Shown: in pieces, positions 1-5,492 of the stretch
Layout: each line of letters starts with the position of its first letter
How positions within the stretch are numbered: the stretch's first letter is position 1
Assembly: GCA_913009675.1 (NCBI GenBank)
Contig: CAJVXD010000010.1
Span: 1-12,212 of the forward strand
Length of the DNA: 12,212 bases
Source of the DNA: an uncultured bacterium
Lineage (GTDB): Bacteria > Omnitrophota > Gorgyraeia > Gorgyraeales > Gorgyraeaceae
Reading direction: 5' to 3'
Notes under the pieces: model-generated
What the model was told of the DNA's origin: nothing
Seen by the model: the letters and a program-made list of their open reading frames with translations, nothing else
Database searches by the model: none
Position numbers and translations under genes: made by a program

Positions 1-151
1 CCCTCGTGCCTCATAGATGTTCAGTCTATGTCTCAGGTTGGTTTCGAGGTGGTTGGAACAGAAAGTAAGACGGAAGATATGTTGTGGTACAATTGTTGTT
101 GTGTGTTTATTTTGTTTTTTTTTTATCTATATGTTTGTTTTTTTTTTTTTT
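1..151. other. Non-genomic read-tail noise
   Basis: T-rich, low-complexity sequence with poly-T runs, the last ending directly at the adapter. On the minus strand the order is gene, adapter, poly-A, noise, which is what an Illumina read gives when it runs past a short insert and off the end of the adapter. The open frame at 17-211 is translated adapter plus this noise and is not a gene. Confidence 0.88.
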
Positions 152-209
152 AATGATACGGCGACCACCGAGATCTACACTCTTTCCCTACACGACGCTC
201 TTCCGATCT
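152..209 (+). other. Illumina P5 / universal adapter sequence
   Basis: All 58 bases match the standard Illumina P5-plus-read-1 adapter, from AATGATACGGCGACCACCGA at the left to GACGCTCTTCCGATCT at the right, with no mismatch that I can see. It is synthetic sequence left in the assembly. Its translation yields the well-known contaminant peptide ending in SLHDALPI. It marks the real contig end at about position 210. Confidence 0.98.
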
Positions 210-210
210 A

Positions 211-1392
211 AAGAAAGATAGCCCTTTAAAGATAGCACAGTTACACTGGGGGTTTCCTCCGATAATCGGCGGGGTAGAGACACACCTGACAATCATACTG
301 CCTGAGATGGTAAAGATGGGCCACAAGGTTTATCTACTGACAGGTTCGGTGGAAGGGGTCAAGGTCGTTGATAGATACAAAGGGGTTTCCGTCCAGAGGA
401 CCCCTATTATGGATTTGAACTGGCTGTCCAAGAGAGGCCTTAATGGTTTGCTGGGAGAGATAGAAGAGGTATTTGGAAGGTTTCTAAATCAGGTGAGGCC
501 TGATGTTATACATTGCCACAACCTGCATTATTTTAGTAAACCTCACGCGAAAACAATAGAAAAACTGGCAAAGAAAAACAACATCCCTTTGGTCTTAACA
601 GCCCATAATGTCTGGGACGACAATCTATTTTTAGATCTTACAAGGCACATAAGCTGGGATCATATTATAGCCGTCAGTCATTTTATAAAAAGGGAGTTGA
701 TAGGGATCGGTTGTCCCCATAGGAAGATTACTGTTATACATCACGGCATAGATCAAGACTCGTATAATCCCGAGACCAGATACCAAAGTGTGTTCAAAAA
801 ATATCCCCGCCTCAAGAACAAAAAGATAATCTTTCATCCTGCCAGGATGGGTCTTGCAAAGGGCTGCGATGTTACAATAAAGGCCTTAAGGATTATAAAG
901 GAAAGATTCCCGGATGTAATATTAATACTGGCAGGGACAAGGAATATCATAGACTGGGCCTCAACCCAGCAGAAGGATATAGCCTATATGGTTAATCTGG
1001 TAGATTTTTTCAACATGAGAGACAATGTACTGATAGATGCCTTCATGCTTGAAGACATGCCGAAACTATACGCTGCCTCAATGGTCTGTGTCTATCCCTC
1101 TTCTAGCTGCGAGCCGTTCGGGCTTACCATGCTGGAGGCCCTCTCTTCAGCAAAACCCATGGTAGTCACAGAGACAGGAGGCATGCCTGAGATTATAAAA
1201 GACGGCATCAATGGATTTGTGGTGCCGATAAAGGACTTTGAAACGCTTGCCTCAAGGGTAGTTCAGCTTATGGCTAATAACGAATTGCGCGATAGGCTCG
1301 GCTATACAGGAAGGCAGATGGTAGAACAGAATTTTACAAAGGAGATAGTAACAAGGAATACACTAAGCATATATAGACATCTGATTGGATAG
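211..1392 (+). CDS. Glycosyltransferase family 4 (GT-B fold), 5' partial
   Basis: Transfers a sugar from a nucleotide-sugar donor, probably in surface polysaccharide or glycolipid synthesis; the acceptor cannot be told. The frame is open from the adapter junction, and the residues before the first ATG (307) are clearly protein: KIAQLHWGFPPIIGGVETHL is the N-terminal GT4 strand and glycine loop, so 307 is not the true start and only a few codons are missing. The C-terminal donor domain has the E-x7-E motif (codons 1111 and 1135, in SSCEPFGLTMLEA) followed by ETGGMPEII and a DGxNGF motif. There is no signal peptide or membrane span. It ends 61 bases before the tRNA gene; no partner biosynthetic gene is visible because the contig ends upstream. 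The family call is firm, the substrate unknown. Confidence 0.93.
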   Translation, partial: KKDSPLKIAQLHWGFPPIIGGVETHLTIILPEMVKMGHKVYLLTGSVEGVKVVDRYKGVSVQRTPIMDLNWLSKRGLNGLLGEIEEVFGRFLNQVRPDVIHCHNLHYFSKPHAKTIEKLAKKNNIPLVLTAHNVWDDNLFLDLTRHISWDHIIAVSHFIKRELIGIGCPHRKITVIHHGIDQDSYNPETRYQSVFKKYPRLKNKKIIFHPARMGLAKGCDVTIKALRIIKERFPDVILILAGTRNIIDWASTQQKDIAYMVNLVDFFNMRDNVLIDAFMLEDMPKLYAASMVCVYPSSSCEPFGLTMLEALSSAKPMVVTETGGMPEIIKDGINGFVVPIKDFETLASRVVQLMANNELRDRLGYTGRQMVEQNFTKEIVTRNTLSIYRHLIG

Positions 1393-1453
1393 ACCGTCTA
1401 TAGCCTCTACGAAGCTCATACCGTAACTTTACAATATCATAGAGCGAAGTAAT

Positions 1454-1529
1454 GCCGATGTAGCTCAGCTGGCAGAGCAGGGCTTTCGTAAAGCTCAGGT
1501 CGGTGGTTCGAATCCACTCATCGGCTCCA
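1454..1529 (+). tRNA. tRNA-Thr (anticodon CGT)
   Basis: A full cloverleaf of 76 bases with encoded CCA. The acceptor stem is GCCGATG (1454-1460) with CATCGGC (1519-1525), discriminator T1526 and CCA 1527-1529. The D stem is GCTC/GAGC (1463-1466 and 1475-1478). The anticodon stem is GGGCT/AGCTC around the loop TTCGTAA (1485-1491), with anticodon CGT at 1487-1489. The T stem is GGTGG/CCACT around TTCGAAT. It reads ACG threonine codons. A hairpin and a tandem repeat begin at its 3' end. Confidence 0.96.
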
Positions 1530-1551
1530 AATCCGCCGAAGGCGGATTTGG
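1527..1551 (+). repeat. Perfect 11-bp hairpin overlapping the tRNA CCA end
   Basis: CCAAATCCGCC (1527-1537), loop GAA, GGCGGATTTGG (1541-1551). The left arm begins with the CCA end of tRNA-Thr. It could help end or process the tRNA transcript, but only three T's follow the GC-rich core, so it is not a textbook rho-independent terminator. The second copy of the adjacent tandem repeat lacks the left arm. Confidence 0.75.
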
Positions 1552-1723
1552 TCCTGAACAAGTCAAAAATTTGACGAAAAGGAAAAATTTTTGGCACAGT
1601 GAAGGACCTCAAAAATAACCGAAGGCGGATTTGGTCCTGAACAAGTCAAAAATTTGACGAAAAGGAAAAATTTTTGGCACAGTGAAGGACCTCAAAAATA
1701 ACCGAAGGCGGATTTGGTCCTGA
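1536..1723. repeat. Exact 83-bp tandem duplication plus partial third copy
   Basis: Two identical 83-bp units (1536-1618 and 1619-1701) are followed by the first 22 bases of a third (1702-1723), running up to the transporter gene. Each unit has nested inverted repeats: GGTCCT/AGGACC near the ends (1550-1555 and 1603-1608 in unit 1), GTCAAA-AA-TTTGAC (1562-1575), and the self-complementary AAAAATTTTT. Stops occur in the forward frames, so it is not coding. Perfect identity means a recent duplication or an assembly error. Confidence 0.92.
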
Positions 1724-1758
1724 GACCACGACGAACAGGAGTAGTTTGGCGAAGTAGA

Positions 1759-3003
1759 ATGGCGCGAGTTCGTGAACTCCTAAAAGACAAAAATTTTTCA
1801 CTCCTCTGGCTTTCCCAGATTATCTCGAATTTCGGGGATAGACTCAATCAGATGGCCCTGATAGGGCTTATATATGCGCGTACCCCGGGCTCTACCCTGG
1901 AGCTTGCAAAGCTGCTTTCCTTTACCATACTTCCTGTCTTCCTCGTAGGTCCTATCGCAGGCATCTATGTTGATAGGTGGAATAGGAAATATACCATGAT
2001 AGCCTGCGATTTGGTACGGGGGATACTGGTGCTTTTAATACCCATCGCAATTACATATTCTAAGGGCATGGTCCCGATATATATAATTGTATTTGTCATC
2101 TTTTCCGTCACCAGGTTTTTTCTCCCTTCTAAGCTTTCTATAATACCCGATATCGTAGGTAAGGATAAATTGCTTATGGCAAATTCTTTGACATCTACCA
2201 CTATGATGATTGCCACGATAGTGGGATATGGGTTTGGAGGGATCATAGTGGCAGTGCTTGGCGCAAAGGGAGGGTTCTACGTGGATTCAGTCACGTATCT
2301 CATCTCTGCCGCAATGATTTCCTTTGTTGTCTTGCGGTTAAACAGAGGCCTCAAGGGCCCTGGGCCGGTAGGAAGATTGACCAGGTTGATAAGAAAGACG
2401 GTGATAGATGACATAAGAGAGGGCTTTTTATATCTAAAAGATCATAAGGACATAAGGATGGTGGCAAATACCATGTTTCTGCTTATGGCTGGTGTAGGAT
2501 CCAGTTATATCATTATAATAGTATTTGTCCAGGAGGCATTGCATTCGTCAACGGAACATCTGGGATTGTTGGCGATGTTTCTGGGTCTAGGCCTATTCCT
2601 TGGTTCTTTGGCATATGGAAGATTCGGGGCAGGATTCTCCAAGAAAAAGGTGATAAACAGCGGTTTGTGTATTACGGGTTTGACCATGGTGATATTTGCA
2701 CTGGGCCTTAAATGGTGGCCGTATTTTTTTGTAGCGGCTGCCCTTTCATTGATATTGGGCATATTTGCCTCGCCCATTATTGTTTCATCCAATACGCTTT
2801 TGCATGAAGTAATGGAAGAGAATATGCGGGGTCGTATCTTTAGTTCGGTGGATATAATAATGCATATAGCCTTCCTGATGTTTATGGTTGTAACTTCCTT
2901 GGCGGCTGAATGGATAAGTAAGACCTCTATACTGGTGATGGTAGGATCTGCGTTTTCGGCGATAGGCCTTTTAAAACTGATTAAAGCAATTAAGGGTAGG
3001 TAG
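1759..3003 (+). CDS. MFS transporter (MFS_3 / DHA3-like exporter)
   Basis: A major facilitator permease of 414 residues, about the usual 12-helix length, probably a proton-driven exporter in the inner membrane; substrate unknown. The N-terminus (LLKDKNFSLLWLSQIISNFG) is typical of the macrolide/siderophore exporter branch. The loop after helix 2 has the MFS signature form GPIAGIYVDRWNRK, and a second LGLGLFLGSLAYG stretch opens the C-terminal half. The frame is open further back to a TTG at 1714, but that lies in the third copy of the tandem repeat, so ATG 1759 is preferred. No good ribosome site sits at normal spacing: AGGAG at 1737-1741 is 17 bases away and can pair with ACTCCT at 1776-1781. 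It appears to be a single-gene unit. Confidence 0.9.
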   Translation: MARVRELLKDKNFSLLWLSQIISNFGDRLNQMALIGLIYARTPGSTLELAKLLSFTILPVFLVGPIAGIYVDRWNRKYTMIACDLVRGILVLLIPIAITYSKGMVPIYIIVFVIFSVTRFFLPSKLSIIPDIVGKDKLLMANSLTSTTMMIATIVGYGFGGIIVAVLGAKGGFYVDSVTYLISAAMISFVVLRLNRGLKGPGPVGRLTRLIRKTVIDDIREGFLYLKDHKDIRMVANTMFLLMAGVGSSYIIIIVFVQEALHSSTEHLGLLAMFLGLGLFLGSLAYGRFGAGFSKKKVINSGLCITGLTMVIFALGLKWWPYFFVAAALSLILGIFASPIIVSSNTLLHEVMEENMRGRIFSSVDIIMHIAFLMFMVVTSLAAEWISKTSILVMVGSAFSAIGLLKLIKAIKGR

Positions 3004-3052
3004 TTTTATAGATAGAGACGTAGATAAAAGGCCTGCCCCCCCCAAATCTTTA

Positions 3053-3235
3053 TTATCTTTGTTTCTTTTTCTGGGATCTGGGATTTTTCTTGAAGAGCGC
3101 CCTGCATTCTATATAATAATTACAGCGGGAGCAGCAAATATCTTCCTCTCCCCTTTCACCTCTATACCATTTGGTATCGCAACTCCAGTATATCTGACAA
3201 TCTGTGCAGCAATGACCAAAATCTCCGACAGTCAT
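3053..3235 (-). CDS. Small Cys-rich protein with two CC-x2-C-x5-C modules
   Basis: A 60-residue protein I do not recognise. Cysteines 9, 10, 13, 19 and 34, 35, 38, 44 form two modules of identical spacing (CC-x2-C-x5-C), with aromatic residues around each (QIYWSC, NYYIEC) and a Lys/Arg-rich tail (QKKKQR). There is no signal peptide or membrane span, so it is probably cytosolic. Eight paired cysteines suggest binding of one or two metal ions (Zn or Fe-S); that is inference. It is very likely real: AAGGAGG sits four bases before the ATG, and a perfect consensus promoter lies just upstream. It is transcribed away from the rnf operon, back to back with it. Function unknown. Confidence 0.8.
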   Translation of the reverse strand: MTVGDFGHCCTDCQIYWSCDTKWYRGERGEEDICCSRCNYYIECRALFKKNPRSQKKKQR

Positions 3236-3239
3236 AAGA

Positions 3240-3246
3240 CCTCCTT
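3240..3246 (-). promoter_or_regulatory. Strong Shine-Dalgarno of the Cys-rich gene
   Basis: On the minus strand AAGGAGG is followed by TCTT and the ATG at 3235-3233. It is the strongest ribosome site in the window and fixes this start codon. Confidence 0.9.
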
Positions 3247-3254
3247 ATAATCAA

Positions 3255-3283
3255 ATTATACTTTAATCTAAAAAGGTTGTCAA
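3255..3283 (-). promoter_or_regulatory. Consensus sigma70-type promoter for the Cys-rich gene
   Basis: On the minus strand TTGACA (3283-3278), a 17-base spacer, and TATAAT (3260-3255). Both boxes and the spacing are exactly consensus. The predicted start lies only a few bases before the ribosome site, giving a very short leader. Its -35 box overlaps that of the rnf promoter on the other strand. Confidence 0.85.
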
Positions 3284-3305
3284 GGCGCCCCATTTTTTGT
3301 ATAAT
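3277..3305 (+). promoter_or_regulatory. Promoter of the rnf operon
   Basis: TTGTCA (3277-3282), a 17-base spacer, and TATAAT (3300-3305): one mismatch from consensus. Transcription would start near 3312, leaving a leader of about 75 bases before rnfC. It is back to back with the minus-strand promoter, with -35 boxes overlapping by five bases, so the two units could compete or be controlled together. Confidence 0.8.
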
Positions 3306-3385
3306 GTAAATATAATCGTTTTTTATATTTTGATGCTCGGTATCCCAGGGAAATACATAATAAACATCGAATATCAAGATTCTAT

Positions 3386-4735
3386 ATGAATTTCATCCAT
3401 CCGCCGGAGTTTAAGGAATCAACCAGGCACAAGAAGATAGAAACTGCGCCTTTGCCCGGGAGGGCAATCCTGCCCCTCTCGCAGCATGCAGGCGCGCCAT
3501 CAGAACCTGTTGTCAGGGTAGGTGATGCCGTTAAGACAGGTTCGCTGATTGCGCAGGCAAAGGGATTTATATCGAGTAATCTGCATTCGAGTATATCCGG
3601 GAAGGTTGTTGCGTGTGAGGTTTTTACTCATCCTATTATTGGCAGATTCAGGGCCATTGCCGTAGAATCAGACGGCCAGGACACAAGGGCCTTTCCTGAT
3701 TCCCACAGGATAGCTTCAGATATAGGCAGTAAGGAAATCATTGATATTATAAAAGAGGCCGGCATCGTAGGTCTTGGAGGTGCGGCATTTCCTACCCATG
3801 TAAAATTAAGCCCGCCTTCAGGTAAAAGAATAGGCACCTTGATTATAAACGGTGCTGAATGCGAACCATTCCTTAGCTGTGACCATCGCCTAATGCTCGA
3901 GAAACCGAAAGAGATAATATCGGGGATTCATTTGATTGCAAAGGTGCTGGACGTTAGAGAGGTATTGATAGGGGTGGAGGAGAATAAGCTGGATGCCATG
4001 GAAGCACTGGGAAGTGCCTTATTTAGGCTCAAGGCTTCCCTCGACTTCGCTCCCCTCGTTGCACTCGGGACTTCGCGGGACAGGCAAGGCTTAAAGATAA
4101 AGATTATTAAACTCAAGACGCGTTATCCGCAGGGAGGGGAGAAACAGCTCATAAAGACTCTTTTAAAGAAGGAGGTCCCTTCCGGCGGATTGCCGATGGA
4201 TGTGGGTTGCGTGGTCGATAATGTCCAGACAGTTTTTGCTGTCTATGAAGCAGTATATTTTGGTAAACCGTTATATGAGAGGGTAGTTACTGTTTCAGGG
4301 AGTTTTTTAAAAAATCCGAAAAATCTCAAGGTGAGGATAGGTACGCCAATAAAGAACCTGCTGGAGTTCTGCGGTTTGGATACCAAAAGAGATATCTATG
4401 ATATTATTATGGGTGGTCCGATGACAGGGGTTTCTCAGTATGATTTAGATGCGCCTGTCATCAAGGGGACATCAGGTATCCTTGTTTTGGATCCTAGGTT
4501 CGAGAATGATGAGGAAAATGACTGCATAAGATGCTCCAGATGCATAGAGGCGTGTCCGGCGGGACTCATGCCGTGTATGATCGGCCTTGGGACAAAGAAC
4601 AATAGATTTGATATAGCAGGTTTGTATCACCCCCTTGATTGTATTGAATGCGGCGCGTGTGCGTATGTATGTCCTTCGAGGATACCGCTTGTGCAGTATA
4701 TAAAACTGGCGAAAATGAAGCTGAAGAAAAAATGA
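3386..4735 (+). CDS. rnfC: Rnf complex subunit C (NADH-binding, Fe-S)
   Basis: The peripheral subunit that reduces NAD+ in the Rnf ferredoxin:NAD+ oxidoreductase, on the cytoplasmic face. The 449 residues follow family order: N-terminal HPPEFKEST and barrel-sandwich domain, a Complex I 51-kDa-like flavin/NAD fold (GLGGAAFPTHVKL near 130, NGAECEPFLSCDHR near 155, RYPQGGEKQL near 245, GGPMTG near 355), then two ferredoxin motifs, C380-x2-C383-x2-C386-x3-C390P and C419-x2-C422-x2-C425-x3-C429P. It ends soon after the second motif without the long Ala/Lys-rich tail of proteobacterial RnfC. About 21 extra residues near 217-237, coded at 4030-4092, look like an inserted element. ATG 3386 has no clear ribosome site but matches the family N-terminus. 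First gene of the operon. Confidence 0.96.
   Translation: MNFIHPPEFKESTRHKKIETAPLPGRAILPLSQHAGAPSEPVVRVGDAVKTGSLIAQAKGFISSNLHSSISGKVVACEVFTHPIIGRFRAIAVESDGQDTRAFPDSHRIASDIGSKEIIDIIKEAGIVGLGGAAFPTHVKLSPPSGKRIGTLIINGAECEPFLSCDHRLMLEKPKEIISGIHLIAKVLDVREVLIGVEENKLDAMEALGSALFRLKASLDFAPLVALGTSRDRQGLKIKIIKLKTRYPQGGEKQLIKTLLKKEVPSGGLPMDVGCVVDNVQTVFAVYEAVYFGKPLYERVVTVSGSFLKNPKNLKVRIGTPIKNLLEFCGLDTKRDIYDIIMGGPMTGVSQYDLDAPVIKGTSGILVLDPRFENDEENDCIRCSRCIEACPAGLMPCMIGLGTKNNRFDIAGLYHPLDCIECGACAYVCPSRIPLVQYIKLAKMKLKKK
4030..4092 (+). repeat. Probable in-frame repeat insertion in rnfC
   Basis: RnfC relatives run almost directly from the helix before this point into the strand ending in KTRYPQGGEKQ. Here about 21 extra residues intervene. 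The DNA is unlike its surroundings, rich in TCG/CTTCG, with the CTTCGCTC word (4045-4052) that also occurs (as GAGCGAAG) in the rnfC-rnfG gap and before the tRNA. It is flanked by a direct repeat CAAGGCTT (4030-4037, 4085-4092), and TCCCTCGACTTC pairs imperfectly with GACTTCGCGGGA. This resembles palindromic elements tolerated inside genes, such as the Rickettsia RPE. The direct repeats are 55 bases apart, so they are not a clean in-frame target duplication. Confidence 0.55.
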
Positions 4736-4823
4736 AATATTCTTCTCGGCAGGCTTGAAGAATATTGTTCGAGCGAAGAGCTGTTCCAAAATCTACGATT
4801 TTGGAACGGGGTGAAGTCGAGAA
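4736..4823. repeat. Compound palindromic element between rnfC and rnfG
   Basis: Two hairpins fill the gap. The first is AATATTCTTC (4736-4745) with GAAGAATATT (4757-4766), starting right after the rnfC stop. The second is GTTCCAAAATC (4783-4793), loop TAC, GATTTTGGAAC (4797-4807), perfect over 11 bp. Outer ends TTCTCG (4743-4748) and CGAGAA (4818-4823) match the ends of the element at 7731-7771. There is no T-tract, so it is more likely a repeat or an mRNA processing site than a terminator. Confidence 0.8.
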
Positions 4824-4831
4824 CAAAAACG

Positions 4832-5434
4832 ATGAATAATATAACAAGATTTGCGTTTGTCCTATTTCTTGTAAATCTTATAGCCGCCTCTGTCCTGACG
4901 GGCGTATATTATCTCACAAGACCAAGGATAGAGGCACAGCAGAAGTTGATTAAAGAAGAGGCCTTGAGGCAGGTCATGCCCGGTTCCGTGGGTAATAGGC
5001 TCGAACCTTTTAAGGAGAATGGAGAGGTAAGATACTGGAAGGTTTTCAAGGGTTCAGATCCTATACCTCGTGGTTATGTATTTATTGCAAAAAAATATGG
5101 TTATTCAAGTATCATAGAGAGTATGGTTGGCATGAAGAAAGATGGGACTATAACAGGGGTCAGGGTTCTAAGCCAGAACGAGACCCCGGGCCTTGGGGCC
5201 AGGGTGGTAGAGGTTTTGTCAAACAAAACGCTCATCACGGCACTAAAGGATATCTTTTTGAGAAAAAAACCTGCTGAAAAGAGGTTATCCCCTTATTTTA
5301 CAGGACAATTTAAGGGGATGAAGATCCAGAGGATGGATATCTCTAATATAGATGCCATTACAGGCGCTACGATATCCAGTAAGGCAGTCGTGGATTCTAT
5401 AAAGTCCAGAGGTCTCGAGATATTAGGGAAATAA
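4832..5434 (+). CDS. rnfG: Rnf complex subunit G (covalent FMN protein)
   Basis: Carries covalently bound FMN on the outer side of the membrane and relays electrons within Rnf. The protein has 200 residues: one N-terminal membrane helix (about 5-28, FVLFLVNLIAASVLTGVYYL), then the FMN-binding domain. NETPGLGARV is conserved in RnfG/NqrC. The flavinylation site is D-A-I-T-G-A-T near the C-terminus, fitting the D-x2-[ST]-G-A-T rule of ApbE, with the acceptor Thr coded at 5369-5371. A GTG at 4811 would add seven residues but lies inside the palindromic element, so ATG 4832 is preferred; neither start has a strong ribosome site. It lies between rnfC and rnfD, whereas the common order puts rnfD first. 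Confidence 0.93.
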   Translation: MNNITRFAFVLFLVNLIAASVLTGVYYLTRPRIEAQQKLIKEEALRQVMPGSVGNRLEPFKENGEVRYWKVFKGSDPIPRGYVFIAKKYGYSSIIESMVGMKKDGTITGVRVLSQNETPGLGARVVEVLSNKTLITALKDIFLRKKPAEKRLSPYFTGQFKGMKIQRMDISNIDAITGATISSKAVVDSIKSRGLEILGK

Positions 5435-5475
5435 CTTCACGCTTTCGTGACACACGCAAAAGTGTGAAGTTATTT
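5429..5475. repeat. Long hairpin at the rnfG-rnfD junction
   Basis: AAATAACTTCAC (5429-5440) pairs perfectly over 12 bp with GTGAAGTTATTT (5464-5475). The loop holds smaller pairings (CACG/CGTG, ACAC/GTGT). The left arm includes the rnfG stop codon and the right arm ends six bases before the rnfD ribosome site. It could slow exonucleases or attenuate; T-richness after the stem is slight, so a terminator is unlikely within an operon. Confidence 0.75.
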
Positions 5476-5492
5476 GTGACGGGAGATATTTA

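Noticed and set aside
17..211. 64-residue ORF with a hydrophobic Phe-rich stretch
   Set aside because: It is translated poly-T noise plus the Illumina adapter; the C-terminal peptide is the known adapter artefact.
307..309. ATG as the start of the glycosyltransferase
   Set aside because: Conserved GT4 N-terminal sequence continues upstream to the adapter junction, so this Met is internal.
1334..1612. 92-residue minus-strand ORF
   Set aside because: It is read antisense through tRNA-Thr and the repeat; the GADEWIRTTD peptide is a familiar artefact of antisense tRNA.
1454..1723. tRNA-associated integration site (att) for a mobile element
   Set aside because: Repeats begin at the tRNA 3' end, but there is no integrase and no second copy of the tRNA end in the window.
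1714..1758. Upstream TTG start for the MFS gene
   Set aside because: It lies in the partial third copy of the 83-bp repeat and adds residues unlike any transporter N-terminus.
3162..3377. 71-residue minus-strand ORF overlapping the rnf promoter
   Set aside because: It covers both promoters and runs in another frame across the Cys-rich gene, which has the ribosome site and motif structure.
4783..4807. Perfect hairpin after rnfC as a rho-independent terminator
   Set aside because: The stem is AT-rich and followed by GGGG, not a T-tract, and rnfG downstream needs the same transcript.
4472..4847. Two overlapping minus-strand ORFs across the rnfC end
   Set aside because: They are shadows of the rnfC ferredoxin motifs and the palindromic gap; no ribosome site or family features.
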